From contig NZ_JAMBOV010000005.1 of assembly GCF_023715745.1 (NCBI RefSeq), forward strand, positions 124,001 to 188,000: DNA of 64,000 bases, read 5' to 3'. This document shows, in pieces, positions 24,551 through 34,134 of this stretch (its first letter is position 1; every line of letters begins with the position of its first letter). Made by a program: the position numbers and the translations under genes. Source of the stretch: Microbacterium oleivorans (GTDB lineage: Bacteria; Actinomycetota; Actinomycetes; Actinomycetales; Microbacteriaceae). A model generated the notes under the pieces. That model was not told the DNA's origin. It saw only the letters and a program-made list of their open reading frames with translations, and made no database searches.

Positions 24551-25375
24551 TCACCGGGGAGCGACGGCCTCCCACGGCAGGGTCATCTCGCCCAGCCGCC
24601 ATCGCGTCCGGCCGCCGATCGGCCAGCCCGCCTCGACGAGCGCGTCCAGCGCCGCCCGCCACCGCTGCACCGGACCGAACGAGGAGGCGGCGACGGCGCG
24701 GGTCCACTCGCGGTCGAGGGCGGTCAGGACGTCGTGGATGCGCTCTCCGGGCACGTTGCGGTGGATGAGCGCCTTCGGCAGTCGCTCGGCGGCGACCGCG
24801 GGGGACTCGAGCTCCGCGAGCCGCAACGAGATCGTGAGGGTGCGGGGCGCGGCATCCGGTCCGATCTCGATCCAGGTCGAGATCCTGCCGAGCTCGTCGC
24901 ACGTCCCCTCGACGAGCATGCCGTCCGGGCGCAGCCGGGCCGCCATGCGCTCCCACGCCGCGGGCACGTCCGCCTCGTCGTACTGGCGCAGCACGTTGAA
25001 CGCGCGGATCACCGCCGGGCGTCGACCGTCCGGCACCGGCACCTCGAACCCGCCGCGCGCGAACGACACGCGCGCGTCCGGCGCGAACACCCCCTCGCCC
25101 GCGCGGACTCGCGCCAGCTGCGCCCGAGCGCGCTCCACCCGCGCCGGCTCGATCTCGAGCCCGAGCACCTCCACGTCGGAGCGCACGCGGCGCAACCGCG
25201 CCTCGAGCTCGAACGCCGTGACTCCGCTCGCCCCGTAGCCGAGGTCCACCACGAGCGGATCGGCCGTCCGCCGGAGGAGGGGATGCCGCGCGATCCAACG
25301 GTCCACGCGGCGGAGGCGATTGGTGTTCGTCGTCCCCCGGGTCACCTGTCCGACGACAGGATCGGAGCGCGTCAT
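24551..25375 (-). CDS. Class I SAM-dependent methyltransferase, unknown substrate
   Basis: 274 residues. The SAM site is VVDLGYGASGVTAFELEARL near 41-60 and the strand-2 acidic end is LGLEIEPARVERA near 72. IRAFNVLRQYDEADV near 128 gives the post-IV region, and LRPDGMLVEGTCDELG follows. The N-terminal RGTTNTNRLRRVDRW and C-terminal AGWPIGGRTRWRLGEMTLPW blocks suggest an actinobacterial-specific family. It is convergent with the FUSC-like gene and divergent from gpmA. Substrate cannot be inferred. Confidence 0.78.
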   Translation of the reverse strand: MTRSDPVVGQVTRGTTNTNRLRRVDRWIARHPLLRRTADPLVVDLGYGASGVTAFELEARLRRVRSDVEVLGLEIEPARVERARAQLARVRAGEGVFAPDARVSFARGGFEVPVPDGRRPAVIRAFNVLRQYDEADVPAAWERMAARLRPDGMLVEGTCDELGRISTWIEIGPDAAPRTLTISLRLAELESPAVAAERLPKALIHRNVPGERIHDVLTALDREWTRAVAASSFGPVQRWRAALDALVEAGWPIGGRTRWRLGEMTLPWEAVAPR

Positions 25376-25416
25376 GACCCCATGATCGCACCCGGCACGC
25401 CGGTAGGATTGCGGGC

Positions 25417-26166
25417 ATGACAGCCCCCTACACCTTGATCCTCCTCCGGCACGGCCAGAGCGAGTGGAACAAGTCGAACCAGTTCACCGGGTGGGTGGAC
25501 GTCCGTCTCACCGATCAGGGCAAGGCCGAGGCCCAGCGCGGCGGCGAGCTGCTGAAGGAGTCGGGTCTGCTTCCCGACATCCTGCACACCTCGGTGCTGT
25601 CGCGCGCCATCCAGACGGCGAACATCGCCCTCGACGCCGCGGACCGCCTCTGGATCCCGGTGAAGCGCTCGTGGCGTCTCAACGAGCGTCACTACGGCGC
25701 CCTGCAGGGCAAGGACAAGGCGCAGACGCTCGACGAGTTCGGCGAGGAGCAGTTCATGCTGTGGCGCCGCTCGTTCGACGTGCCGCCGCCGGACATCTCC
25801 GACGACGACCCGTACACGCAGGTCGGCGACGTGCGATACGCCGACATCGACGGCGAGGTGCCCCGCACCGAGTCGCTGAAGATCGTGATTGACCGCCTCC
25901 TGCCCTACTGGGAGAGCGAGATCGTCCCCGATCTGAAGACGGGCAGGACCGTCCTGGTCACGGCCCACGGCAACTCGCTGCGCGCCCTCGTGAAGCACCT
26001 CGACGGCATCAGCGACGACGACATCGCCGAGCTGAACATCCCCACCGGCATCCCGCTCGTGTACCGACTGGACGAGAACCTCGTTCCGATCGGCCCCAGC
26101 GAGTACCTCGACCCCGAGGCCGCCGCTGCCGGCGCCGCGGCGGTCGCCTCGCAGGGCAAGAAGTAA
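25417..26166 (+). CDS. gpmA: 2,3-bisphosphoglycerate-dependent phosphoglycerate mutase
   Basis: 249 residues. The phospho-His motif [10 protein letters not shown] is at residues 7-16, the second His in [14 protein letters not shown] near 185, and [18 protein letters not shown] near 85 carries the substrate-binding Arg/Glu. It interconverts 3- and 2-phosphoglycerate in glycolysis. The Ala/Gly-rich tail ending SQGKK is usual. A symmetric terminator follows and is shared with convergent phoU. Confidence 0.95.
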   Translation: MTAPYTLILLRHGQSEWNKSNQFTGWVDVRLTDQGKAEAQRGGELLKESGLLPDILHTSVLSRAIQTANIALDAADRLWIPVKRSWRLNERHYGALQGKDKAQTLDEFGEEQFMLWRRSFDVPPPDISDDDPYTQVGDVRYADIDGEVPRTESLKIVIDRLLPYWESEIVPDLKTGRTVLVTAHGNSLRALVKHLDGISDDDIAELNIPTGIPLVYRLDENLVPIGPSEYLDPEAAAAGAAAVASQGKK

Positions 26167-26186
26167 CCCGCCTCCGGCCGGGAACA

Positions 26187-26220
26187 CGAAGAGCGGATGC
26201 CTCGCGGCATCCGCTCTTCG
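26187..26220. terminator. Two-way terminator between gpmA and phoU
   Basis: A perfect 15-bp stem (CGAAGAGCGGATGCC and its complement, 4-base TCGC loop) sits between the convergent stops. Short T-rich ends (CTCTTCG) on both strands fit a bidirectional terminator. Confidence 0.75.
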
Positions 26221-26231
26221 CCGTCCGGCGC

Positions 26232-26903
26232 TCAGACCTCGAGGTCGACGCCCTCGGGGTCGGCGGCCCAGGTGCCCGTCGCGAGGTACGAGACCTTCTT
26301 GGCCACGGACAGGGCGTGGTCGCCGAAGCGCTCGTGGTAACGCGAAGCCAGGGTGGCGTCGACGGTGGCCGACGCCTCGCCCTGCCAGTTGTCGCTGAGG
26401 ACCTTCTCGAACACCGCGAGGTGCAGGGCGTCGAGCTGGTCGTCGAGCTCGTGCAGGCGGTTCACCAGGGAGAGGTCCTCGGTGCGCAGCAGATCGGACA
26501 GCGTGCGGGCGACCTCGGTGTCGATCTCGCCCATCTTCGTGAAGGTGTTCTTCAGGCCCTTGGGCACGGCGCGCTCGGGGAAGCGCATACGCGTCAGCTG
26601 GGCGATGTGCTCGGCGATGTCGCCCATGCGCTCGAGCGAGGCGCTCACCCGCAGGGCGGCGACGACGATGCGCAGGTCGCGTGCGACGGGCTGCTGGCGG
26701 GCGAGGATCTCGATGGCGAGCTCGTCGAGCTCGATGGCCCTGTCGTCGATCACCTGATCGTTGTCGATGACGTCTTCCGCGAGGGCGACGTCGCTGGTGG
26801 CGAACGCGCGGGTCGCCTTCTCGATCGCGACGGTCACGAGCTCGGAGATCTCGACGAGACGGGTCTGCACGTCCTCGAGGGACTGGTGGAAAACTTCGCG
26901 CAT
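26232..26903 (-). CDS. phoU: Phosphate signalling protein PhoU
   Basis: 223 residues, ATG with AGAAGG upstream. Two PhoU three-helix repeats are visible: MREVFHQSLEDVQTRLVEISELV at the start, ERMGDIAEHIAQL near 85 (E...D metal site of repeat one) and YHERFGDHALSVAKKV near 195 (repeat two). PhoU links Pst transport activity to the sensor kinase and damps the phosphate response. It is divergent from senX3-regX3 across a PHO-box-containing region, rather than inside the pst operon. Confidence 0.94.
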   Translation of the reverse strand: MREVFHQSLEDVQTRLVEISELVTVAIEKATRAFATSDVALAEDVIDNDQVIDDRAIELDELAIEILARQQPVARDLRIVVAALRVSASLERMGDIAEHIAQLTRMRFPERAVPKGLKNTFTKMGEIDTEVARTLSDLLRTEDLSLVNRLHELDDQLDALHLAVFEKVLSDNWQGEASATVDATLASRYHERFGDHALSVAKKVSYLATGTWAADPEGVDLEV

Positions 26904-26979
26904 GGAGCACCTTCTCTTCGTGCGGGCGGGTGAGGGGCGCGACTGTCGCGCAGAGACCTCGGCGATCCTCCCGCGCTCA

Positions 26980-27012
26980 GGTTAACGGTCGGTGCCGACA
27001 CGGTGAACACTC
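26980..27012. promoter_or_regulatory. PHO box between phoU and senX3-regX3
   Basis: Three in-phase 11-base units on the + strand, GGTTAACGGTC GGTGCCGACAC GGTGAACACTC, then a fourth GGTGACC-like unit. They match the complement of GTTCACC. The site is ~77 bases from phoU and 68 bases from senX3, so it could serve both. Confidence 0.7.
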
Positions 27013-27079
27013 GGCGGTGACCGGCGCACGGCCCGATTTCCGTCCGATTGCGGGGGTGCGCCCACCCTACGCTGGGGAC

Positions 27080-28267
27080 ATGGATTCGACGCAGCTTGAG
27101 CTGCTGGCGCTCGTCGTGGGCCTGCTCGTGGGCGGCGGTGCAGCCGCTCTCGTGTTCTACGCGGCGCGCGCGCGTGAGCGCACGCGGCTGGTCACGTCGA
27201 CCGAGCTGCCCGAGGGCACGGCATCGGTCCTGCAGGCCATGGACGACGCCGCCGTCGTCGTCGATCCGTCGATGCTCGTGCTCGCGGCCTCGGCCACGGC
27301 GGAGGTCTTCTCGCTGAGAGTGGGAGAGAGCCTCGACGCCGAACGCCTCCGCGCGCTCGTGCGCGGCGCGCGGCAGACGGGGCTTCCGGCGACGGAGAAC
27401 ATGACCCTGAACCGCGGTGTCGAGCCGCGTGTGGTCGCGGCCCGCGCCAGCGTCATCACCCCGCGCCTGACCCTCGTCGTCATCCGCGACATCACCGAGC
27501 GCGAGCGCGTCGAGCAGATGCGCCGCGACTTCGTCTCGAACACCTCGCACGAGCTCAAGACGCCGGTCGGCGCGGTCACGCTCCTCGCCGAGGCGATCGA
27601 GTCGGCTGCCGACGATCCCGAACAGGTCCGCCACTTCGTGCGGCGGCTGAGCGCCGAGGCCACGCGGCTCGGCCAGCTGACCTCGCGCATCATGAACCTC
27701 TCGCGGCTGCAGTCCGCCGACGAGATCGCCGAGATGCGCGATGTCTCCGTCGACGAGGTGGTCCGTTCGGCGATCGATTCGCTGGCGGTCACCGCTGAGT
27801 CGGCCGACATCACCGTCGCCCGCGGGGGCGACCGCGGACTGTTCGTCCGCGGCGATCGGCAGATCCTCGTCGAGGCGGTGGGCAACCTCCTCGCCAATGC
27901 GATCGCGTACTCGCCGGCGGGCGCGCAGGTGGGTGTCGGGGTGCGCGAGGCGGACGGCGCGGTCGAGATCGCGGTCGCCGATCACGGCATCGGCATCCCC
28001 GAAGACGATCAGCAGCGGATATTCGAGCGCTTCTACCGCGCGGACCAGGCGCGCTCGCGGCGTACCGGCGGCACAGGACTCGGTCTCGCGATCGTCAAGC
28101 ACGCCGTGCAGCGTCACGGCGGCTCGGTCGACCTCTGGTCCCGGCCCGGTCGCGGGTCGACGTTCACGATCCGCCTCCCGCTCGTCACCGTCGACACCTC
28201 GACGCGTCGTAAGCCCAAGAAGAAGAAGACCGGCGCGAACGCGCCCAGCCGAAGGAAAGCCTCATGA
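27080..28267 (+). CDS. senX3: Sensor histidine kinase SenX3 (PhoR-like)
   Basis: 395 residues, ATG start. One clear N-terminal membrane helix (about 5-30) is followed by a PAS-like domain (about 45-140) with DDAAVVVDPSMLVLAASATAE. The HisKA box DFVSNTSHELKTPVGAV has the phospho-His near residue 157. The ATPase domain has NLLANAIAYSPAG (N box), DHGIGIPEDDQQRIFERFY and GGTGLGLAIVKH. The end is Lys-rich. It senses phosphate limitation, probably through PhoU/Pst, and phosphorylates RegX3. The stop overlaps the regX3 ATG. Confidence 0.92.
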   Translation: MDSTQLELLALVVGLLVGGGAAALVFYAARARERTRLVTSTELPEGTASVLQAMDDAAVVVDPSMLVLAASATAEVFSLRVGESLDAERLRALVRGARQTGLPATENMTLNRGVEPRVVAARASVITPRLTLVVIRDITERERVEQMRRDFVSNTSHELKTPVGAVTLLAEAIESAADDPEQVRHFVRRLSAEATRLGQLTSRIMNLSRLQSADEIAEMRDVSVDEVVRSAIDSLAVTAESADITVARGGDRGLFVRGDRQILVEAVGNLLANAIAYSPAGAQVGVGVREADGAVEIAVADHGIGIPEDDQQRIFERFYRADQARSRRTGGTGLGLAIVKHAVQRHGGSVDLWSRPGRGSTFTIRLPLVTVDTSTRRKPKKKKTGANAPSRRKAS

Positions 28268-28947
28268 CCCGAGTCCTGATCGTCGAAGACGAACCCGACC
28301 TCGCCGACCCCCTCGCCTACCTGCTGCGTCGGGAGGGGTTCGAGGTCGAGATCGCCGAGGACGGCGGTGTCGCCCTCGACGCCTTCACGTCGCGGGGGGC
28401 CGACATCGTCCTGCTCGACCTGATGCTGCCCGGGATGCCGGGGACCGAGGTGTGCCGGGTCATCCGGCAGACCTCCAAGGTGCCGATCATCATGCTGACA
28501 GCGAAGGACAGCGAGGTCGACATCGTGGTGGGGCTCGAGTTGGGCGCCGACGACTACATCACGAAGCCGTACTCCTCCCGTGAGCTGCTCGCGCGGATGC
28601 GTGCGGTGCTGCGCCGGGCGGACACCGACGAGCTGGACGTCGACGACCGGATCATCCAGGGGGGTCGCGTCACGCTGGACATCGATCGTCACACCGTGTC
28701 CGTCGACGGCAAGGAGATCTCGATGCCCCTCAAGGAGTTCGAGCTCCTCGAACTCCTCATGCGCAACGCGGGCCGCGTGCTCACCCGCGGCCAGCTCATC
28801 GATCGCGTGTGGGGGAGCGACTACTTCGGCGACACCAAGACGCTCGATGTGCACATCAAGCGCATCCGTTCGCGCATCGAGACGAACCCCAGCGACCCGG
28901 TCATGCTGCTGACGGTGCGCGGACTCGGCTACCGATTCGAGGCCTGA
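28264..28947 (+). CDS. regX3: Response regulator RegX3 (PhoB/PhoP-like)
   Basis: 227 residues. The receiver has the acidic pocket EDEPD at 8-12, the phospho-Asp at 52 (VLLDLMLPG), Thr/Ser near 79 and Lys in YITKPYSSREL near 102. The winged-helix domain (about 130-225) has KEFELLELLMRNAGRVLTRGQLIDRVWG and the DVHIKRIRSRIE recognition helix. It should bind the 11-bp PHO repeats seen at pstS, pit, ppk and its own operon. It is coupled to senX3 by an ATGA overlap and followed by a long terminator. Confidence 0.94.
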   Translation: MTRVLIVEDEPDLADPLAYLLRREGFEVEIAEDGGVALDAFTSRGADIVLLDLMLPGMPGTEVCRVIRQTSKVPIIMLTAKDSEVDIVVGLELGADDYITKPYSSRELLARMRAVLRRADTDELDVDDRIIQGGRVTLDIDRHTVSVDGKEISMPLKEFELLELLMRNAGRVLTRGQLIDRVWGSDYFGDTKTLDVHIKRIRSRIETNPSDPVMLLTVRGLGYRFEA

Positions 28948-28960
28948 GTCCCGGTCGCGA

Positions 28961-29000
28961 ACGACGAAGGCCCCCACCGCAGGGTGGGGGCCTTCGTCGT
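28961..29000. terminator. Terminator after regX3
   Basis: A perfect 18-bp stem (ACGACGAAGGCCCCCACC with its complement, GCAG loop) between two convergent genes. One of the strongest hairpins in the window; works in either direction. Confidence 0.85.
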
Positions 29001-29011
29001 CGTCGGGGAGG

Positions 29012-29491
29012 TCAGCCGGCCGGCGTCGCCGCAGGCGTCGGGACGAACTCCGTGTAGTAGGGGAGCGTGCCGTCCAGGATCGGGACGGCGACGCGGACGC
29101 CCTCGCCCTCGCCCGACTGGAAGGACGCGTCGACGTCGGAGCCCGGCTTGCCGGTGTCGTCGAAGGTGAGCGGTGCGGTCGTCACCCCGAGGCTGACGGT
29201 GCTGTTCGCGGGCACGTTGACACGCTGCGGCTGGTCGGCGATCGAGACGTTCAGGACCAGGTCCTCGTCCGTGGTGTTCACGATGCCCGCGATGAGGTTG
29301 CCGAGGCTTCCGTCCTCGTTCGCGATGATCATCGCGTTGCGGACCAGCAGCGGGCCGGAGTCGGGGACGTTGACGCCGTCCGAGGCCGAGTACTGGATCG
29401 TCGTCGCCTGCGGCGCGAGCATGTTGCAGCCCGTGGTTCCCAGAACGACGGCGGCGCCCAGGGCGAGGGACGCGATGAGACGCGATTTCAC
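29012..29491 (-). CDS. Predicted lipoprotein of unknown function
   Basis: 159 residues from GTG 29491, chosen because GGAGGA stands four bases before it. A lipobox follows the signal helix (LGTTGC, Cys near 22). The mature part looks like a single beta-sandwich: VPDSGPLLVRNAMIIA, IAGIVNTTDEDLVLNVSIADQPQ, VNVPANSTVSLGV, typical of copper-chaperone-like or DUF461/PCu(A)C-like folds, but the Met/His copper ligands of that family are not evident. It is divergent from carD. Confidence 0.75.
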   Translation of the reverse strand: MKSRLIASLALGAAVVLGTTGCNMLAPQATTIQYSASDGVNVPDSGPLLVRNAMIIANEDGSLGNLIAGIVNTTDEDLVLNVSIADQPQRVNVPANSTVSLGVTTAPLTFDDTGKPGSDVDASFQSGEGEGVRVAVPILDGTLPYYTEFVPTPAATPAG

Positions 29492-29594
29492 GGATCCTCC
29501 AGATGACACGAACGGCGGCACTCTCATCCTATGGGGTCGCGACGTCGCGACCGGGCGGGGGAGGGCGGCGAACTCTAGCGTATGTCGCCTGTGG

Positions 29595-29600
29595 TATTCT
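29595..29600 (+). promoter_or_regulatory. Possible -10 element of carD
   Basis: GGTATTCT contains TATTCT, a fair -10, 27 bases before the carD ATG. No good -35 is seen, which is usual for CarD-dependent actinobacterial promoters. Confidence 0.4.
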
Positions 29601-29626
29601 GGAGGTTGCCGAAAGGACACAACTGC

Positions 29627-30109
29627 ATGCTTTTTGAGGTTGGCGAAACCGTCGTCTATCCGCACCATGGCGCTGCGACCATCATCGAGGTCAAGGATCG
29701 CGTCATCAAGGGAGAGACGAAGAAATACCTGAAGCTCAACGTCACGCAAGGCGATCTCATCATCGAGGTTCCCGCGGACAACGTCGATCTCGTGGGCGTC
29801 CGCGACGTGATCGGCAAAGACGGGCTCGAGAAGGTCTTCGATGTACTGCGCGCTCCCTTCACCGAGGAGCCGACCAACTGGTCGCGCCGCTACAAGGCGA
29901 ACCTCGAGAAGCTCGCGTCGGGTGACGTCATCAAGGTGAGTGAGGTCGTGCGCGACCTCTGGCGCCGCGACCAGGACCGCGGCCTGTCGGCCGGTGAGAA
30001 GCGGATGCTCGCGAAGGCGCGGCAGATCCTCATCTCCGAGATCGCCCTGGCCCTGAAGGCCGACGAGGACAAGGCGTCCACCGTCCTCGACGAGGTCCTC
30101 GCCTCCTGA
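29627..30109 (+). CDS. carD: RNA polymerase-binding transcription factor CarD
   Basis: 160 residues from ATG 29627, preceded by GAAAGGA; a longer frame upstream is rejected because the family begins at [15 protein letters not shown]. The N-terminal ~55 residues form the Tudor-like RID domain that binds the RNA polymerase beta subunit. The helical C-terminal domain includes the [12 protein letters not shown] and [13 protein letters not shown] blocks and the conserved Trp that stabilises the open complex. It is essential in mycobacteria and activates rRNA and many housekeeping promoters. Followed by a terminator. Confidence 0.95.
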   Translation: MLFEVGETVVYPHHGAATIIEVKDRVIKGETKKYLKLNVTQGDLIIEVPADNVDLVGVRDVIGKDGLEKVFDVLRAPFTEEPTNWSRRYKANLEKLASGDVIKVSEVVRDLWRRDQDRGLSAGEKRMLAKARQILISEIALALKADEDKASTVLDEVLAS

Positions 30110-30118
30110 GACATCGAC

Positions 30119-30152
30119 AGAACGGCCGGCTGCTCAGCCGGCCGTTCTTCGT
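30119..30152 (+). terminator. Terminator after carD
   Basis: A 14-bp perfect stem AGAACGGCCGGCTG/CAGCCGGCCGTTCT with a 2-base centre, followed by TCGTTG, 10 bases after the stop. Confidence 0.8.
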
Positions 30153-30206
30153 TGTCCGCGGGATGTGAGGCGTGCGGCGTGTGGATGCGCGCGCCATGAT
30201 GAGCCC

Positions 30207-31484
30207 GTGACCACTCGCGCCGCTCCCGTCGCCGTCGACCTCTCGCGTCGCGATCTGACGCTCGACCTCGCCCGGGTCGTCTGCGTCCTGTTCGTCATCG
30301 TCGTCCACCTCGTACAGGTGGGCATCGGGCCCGGACCCGATGGCGGTCTCGTCGCTTCGCGACCCGCCGAGGAGCAGCCGTGGTTCGACGCCGCGACGTG
30401 GGTCGGTCAGATCATGCCGCTGTTCTTCGTCGTGGGCGGGTTCGCTGCGGCGACGGGCTGGCGGTCGTGGACGGCGAAGGGCGGGGATGCCGCGGGATTC
30501 ATCCGCACGCGCACGCTCCGCCTCGCGCAGCCCGCGCTGCCCCTCTTCGTGTTCTTCGCCGTCGTCCTCGGTGTCGCGACAGCGGCGGGTCTGCCCGAGC
30601 AGCTCGTGGCGGATGCCGCGGTGGGCGCGGGCTCGCCGCTGTGGTTCCTCGCGGCCTATCTCCTGTGCCAGGCCGCTGTTCCGTTCCTCGCCGCCTGTCA
30701 CGCGCGCCGTCCGACGGCGACGCTCGCCGTCCTGGCCCTCGGCGCGACGCTGGTCGACGTCGCGCGCTTCGGCACCGGCATCGAGGAGATCGGTCTCCTG
30801 AATCTGCTGTTCGTCTGGCCGCTCGTGCAGCAGTTCGGGTTCTGGTACGCAGACGGATGGTTCGACCGGCGGCATCCGCTCACCCTTCTCGCGGTCGCGA
30901 CCGCCTGCTATCTGCTGCTGTGGCCGCTCGCGGCCGTCGGACCATACTCGACGAGCATGCTCGGCAACCTCAATCCGCCGACGGTGCCGCTCGTGGTCCT
31001 CGGCATCGCGCAGGCGTGCCTGCTGCGTCTACTCAAGCCTGTGCTCGCGCGCCTGATGGCGCTCCGCGCGATGCAGGGCATCGTCTTCGTGCTCGGCTCG
31101 AGGCTGATGACGATCTACCTCTGGCATCTGCCGGTGATGCTGGCGCTCACCGGCCTGAGCCTGCTCATCCCGGGCGCTGCGCCGACGCCCGCGTCCGAGG
31201 CGTGGTGGTGGTCGCGGCCGATCCTCTTCGTCGTGGTGCTGGGCGTCCTGCTCGCCCTGTCACTCGCGATCGCGCGCTGGGAAGCCCTGGGCGCACTCGG
31301 GCCGACGCCTCCGCGGATCGTCGTCGTCGTCGCATGGGTCTGCGCCTTCGCGCCGCCGTTCGCGGTCATGGAGTGGTTCCTCGACCTTCCGATCGCCGTC
31401 GGCGGCGCCGTCCTGCTCGCGGCCGCGGTCTTCCTCCTCCGACGCCGCTCGCCGGCGCGCGCCTGGGTACGCTCGGAGGCATGA
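30207..31484 (+). CDS. Acyltransferase 3 family membrane protein
   Basis: 425 residues from GTG. About ten to eleven membrane helices. The N-terminal [24 protein letters not shown] carries the R...H pattern of acyltransferase family 3 proteins, and [22 protein letters not shown] gives the second conserved block. [17 protein letters not shown] is typical of the tenth helix. Members O-acylate sugars, peptidoglycan or antibiotics at the membrane; the acceptor here is unknown. Its last bases overlap ispDF (ATGA), so the two are co-translated although functionally unrelated. Confidence 0.8.
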   Translation: MTTRAAPVAVDLSRRDLTLDLARVVCVLFVIVVHLVQVGIGPGPDGGLVASRPAEEQPWFDAATWVGQIMPLFFVVGGFAAATGWRSWTAKGGDAAGFIRTRTLRLAQPALPLFVFFAVVLGVATAAGLPEQLVADAAVGAGSPLWFLAAYLLCQAAVPFLAACHARRPTATLAVLALGATLVDVARFGTGIEEIGLLNLLFVWPLVQQFGFWYADGWFDRRHPLTLLAVATACYLLLWPLAAVGPYSTSMLGNLNPPTVPLVVLGIAQACLLRLLKPVLARLMALRAMQGIVFVLGSRLMTIYLWHLPVMLALTGLSLLIPGAAPTPASEAWWWSRPILFVVVLGVLLALSLAIARWEALGALGPTPPRIVVVVAWVCAFAPPFAVMEWFLDLPIAVGGAVLLAAAVFLLRRRSPARAWVRSEA

Positions 31485-32671
31485 GCCTCATCCCCGTTCC
31501 GCGCGTTGCCGTCGTCGTCGTCGCCGCCGGGTCGGGGACGCGGTTGGGGGCGGAGGCGCCCAAGGCCTTCGTGGGGATCGATGCGCACACGATCCTCCGC
31601 CACGCGCTGCACGGCGTGTTCGCGGCACCGCAGGCGCAGGTCGTCGTCGTCGCCCCCGAAGACCGGGTCGGCGATGCGACGACCGAGGCGCACGAAGCCG
31701 CCGGCGACCGCGTCGACCTGGTCTCGGTCGTCGCCGGCGGAGCGACTCGGCAGGCGTCGGTCGCCGCCGGCCTCGCCGCCGTCTGGCCCGACGTCGAGGT
31801 CGTCCTCGTGCACGACGCTGCTCGTGCCCTGACCCCGCCCGAGGTGTTCGCCCGAGTGATCGACGCCGTCGCCGCGGGGTCCGATGCCGTCATCCCCGTC
31901 CTCCCCGTCATCGACACCCTCAAGCACGTCGATGCCGACACGGTCGTCGCTCCCGTGGATCGATCGGTCCTCGCTGCGGCGCAGACGCCGCAGGGCTTCC
32001 GCCGGGCCGTGCTCGACGCCGCGTACCAGGATGCCGCGGCCGACCACACCGACGACGCCGCCCTGCTGCAGGAGGCGGGCACCACCGTGCGAACGGTGGC
32101 CGGCGACGAGCGGGCATTCAAGATCACGACGGCCGCCGATCTCGATCGCGCCCGCGGGCTCGTGGCACCTCTCCCGTCAGCCACGCGCGCCCCCTCGGTC
32201 GCAATCCCGCGCGTGGGTGTCGGGACCGACGTCCACGCCTTCGGCGGCGACGGCACGCTCTGGCTGGCCGGACTCGAGTGGCCGGGGGAGCAGGGGCTGC
32301 ACGGTCACTCGGACGGGGATGCCGTCGCGCACGCAATCGTCGACGCGGTCCTCGCGGCCGCGGGTCTGGGTGACATCGGCACCCACTTCGGCACGGATCA
32401 GCCCGAGTACGCCGGCGCCCATGCCCCGGCGTTCCTCGCGCGGACGCGCGCCCTCGTCGGCGAGGCGGGATGGCGTATCGGCAACGTCAGCGTGCAGGTG
32501 CAGGCGAAGCGTCCGCGGTTCGCGGCTCGCCGCACGGAGGCGGAGCGCGTGCTGTCCGAGGCGCTGGGAGCGCCGGTCTCGGTCTCGGCGACGACGACGG
32601 ACGGCCTGGGCTTCACGGGGACCGGTGACGGCGTCGCCGCGTTCGCGGTGGCCGTCGTGGTTCCGGCCTGA
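31481..32671 (+). CDS. ispDF: Bifunctional IspD/IspF of the MEP isoprenoid pathway
   Basis: 396 residues, ATG with GGAGG. Residues ~8-235 are IspD (2-C-methyl-D-erythritol 4-phosphate cytidylyltransferase): [27 protein letters not shown] and [13 protein letters not shown] motifs. Residues ~240-396 are IspF (2,4-cyclodiphosphate synthase): [11 protein letters not shown] with the zinc Asp/His, [14 protein letters not shown], and [10 protein letters not shown]. The two carry out non-consecutive MEP steps, with IspE between them. The fusion is known in some actinobacteria and proteobacteria. Confidence 0.95.
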   Translation: MSLIPVPRVAVVVVAAGSGTRLGAEAPKAFVGIDAHTILRHALHGVFAAPQAQVVVVAPEDRVGDATTEAHEAAGDRVDLVSVVAGGATRQASVAAGLAAVWPDVEVVLVHDAARALTPPEVFARVIDAVAAGSDAVIPVLPVIDTLKHVDADTVVAPVDRSVLAAAQTPQGFRRAVLDAAYQDAAADHTDDAALLQEAGTTVRTVAGDERAFKITTAADLDRARGLVAPLPSATRAPSVAIPRVGVGTDVHAFGGDGTLWLAGLEWPGEQGLHGHSDGDAVAHAIVDAVLAAAGLGDIGTHFGTDQPEYAGAHAPAFLARTRALVGEAGWRIGNVSVQVQAKRPRFAARRTEAERVLSEALGAPVSVSATTTDGLGFTGTGDGVAAFAVAVVVPA

Positions 32672-32680
32672 CCGGACCGG

Positions 32681-33148
32681 TCAGAGCGCGCGCGTCATGA
32701 AGGTCGACGCCGGGTCGGGCCGGTAGCTCCCGAAGGGTGCGCACTCGTCGAAGCCCTCGCTCGCGTAGAGCGTGCGTGCCGCGAGGAACGGGGCATCCGA
32801 GCCGGTTTCCAGCCACACGCGGGTGAGGCCTGCGGCGCGTGCCGCCTCGAGGATGTGGCGCAGGATCGCCCGCCCGACACCGGTCCCGAGATGCGCGTCG
32901 ACGACCCGCATCGACTTGAGCTCCCCGTCCTCGTCGCCGAGCCGAGCGAGGGCGCCGATCCCGGCGATCTCGCCGTCGCGCCAGGCCGACCAGACGGTGA
33001 CCGACGGATGCCGCAGCCCGGCCACGTCGAGCGCGTGCACACTCTCGGCGGGGGTCTGCGCATGCATGCCGGCGAGGTGCTGTCGCACGAGACCGATGCT
33101 GGCCTCGCTCGTCAGGTCGTCCACGCGGATGTCGAGGGGAGCGGGCAT
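32681..33148 (-). CDS. GNAT family N-acetyltransferase
   Basis: 155 residues. The acetyl-CoA-binding loop is in VVDAHLGTGVGRAILRHILEAA (RxxGxG/A-type, near 85-95). Strand 4 is GELKSMRV and the last block LETGSDAPFLAARTLYASEGF is characteristic of YjcF/PhnO-like small acetyltransferases. The substrate is unknown. It begins one base after the stop of the EamA transporter gene on the same strand, so they form one transcript. Confidence 0.85.
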   Translation of the reverse strand: MPAPLDIRVDDLTSEASIGLVRQHLAGMHAQTPAESVHALDVAGLRHPSVTVWSAWRDGEIAGIGALARLGDEDGELKSMRVVDAHLGTGVGRAILRHILEAARAAGLTRVWLETGSDAPFLAARTLYASEGFDECAPFGSYRPDPASTFMTRAL

Positions 33149-33149
33149 G

Positions 33150-34076
33150 TCAGGCCTCCACGGCGAAGGGAGCGGGATCGCGGGGCCGCCGGGATCCCCA
33201 GGCGAGCGTCACAAGACCGGCGGCGAGGACGACGAGCCCCGCCACCGCGAGGGGTGAGAGGGCCTCGCCGAGCACCGTCACCCCGAGCACCGTAGCGGTG
33301 AGCGGCTCGCCGAGCGTCAGGGTCGCCGCGGTCGCCGCCGTCAAGCCCTGCAGCCCCCAGGTGAACAGGACATAGGCGACCGAGATCGTCGCGAGACCGA
33401 GCCAGAGTGCCATCGCGAGCCCGGAGGGCGTCGTCACCCAGCTCAGGTCGACGAACGGGATCGCGGCGGCGCACAGGATGGCGGAGCCGACCCCCATGGA
33501 CCCGACGACGGTGAAGGCGTCCCAGCCCTGGTCCAGGAGCCGGCGCTGCACGTTCGCGATGACGGCGAAGCAGGCGCCGGCCCCCACGGCGGCCGCGAGA
33601 CCGAGGCCGTCGACGCCACCGCTGCCCGAGCCTCCGCCGACGCCCAGGAGCACGACGCCCGCGGCGGCGAGGGCGGTCGCCGCCATCCACAGCCACGACG
33701 GAACCCGCCGCGAGATCAGCCACTCAAGGATTCCGGCGAGGACGGGGGCGGACCCCAGGGCGATCACGGTGCTCACGGCGACGCCGTTGGTCTCCGTGCC
33801 GAGGAAGAAGAGCGGCTGGTAAAGGCTGATCGCGGCACCCGTCACGGCCATGAGGCCGAGCGTCCCCCATGTGAGCGCGAGGCGCGGGCGGGCGGGTGCG
33901 CGACGACGATGGCGGGCGGCGAGGGTGAACGCGAGCGCGGCGAGTCCGATGCCGCCGATCACCATCCGCGCCACGCCGACCGAGAGGGTGGAGGCGTCGT
34001 CCGGGCCGAGGGCGTTCGCGGTTCCCGTCGTCCCGAACAACAGCGCGGCGGCGAGGACGGCGAGCAGATGCAGCAC
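33150..34076 (-). CDS. EamA/DMT family transporter
   Basis: 308 residues with ten hydrophobic helices arranged as two EamA repeats of five (about 1-140 and 150-290). Typical blocks are ALLFGTTGTANALGP near the first helix, GAAISLYQPLFFLG and the matching ATAATLTLGEPLTATVLGV near residue 255. Members export amino acids, metabolites or nucleotide-linked compounds. The pairing with a downstream GNAT enzyme might mean acetylate-then-export of one compound, but this is only a guess. Confidence 0.88.
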   Translation of the reverse strand: MLHLLAVLAAALLFGTTGTANALGPDDASTLSVGVARMVIGGIGLAALAFTLAARHRRRAPARPRLALTWGTLGLMAVTGAAISLYQPLFFLGTETNGVAVSTVIALGSAPVLAGILEWLISRRVPSWLWMAATALAAAGVVLLGVGGGSGSGGVDGLGLAAAVGAGACFAVIANVQRRLLDQGWDAFTVVGSMGVGSAILCAAAIPFVDLSWVTTPSGLAMALWLGLATISVAYVLFTWGLQGLTAATAATLTLGEPLTATVLGVTVLGEALSPLAVAGLVVLAAGLVTLAWGSRRPRDPAPFAVEA

Positions 34077-34134
34077 CCGTCCTTTCTACCGTCTCGACGC
34101 GGGTGCCGTCGCCACCCGCCGGTAGCATGGACCG

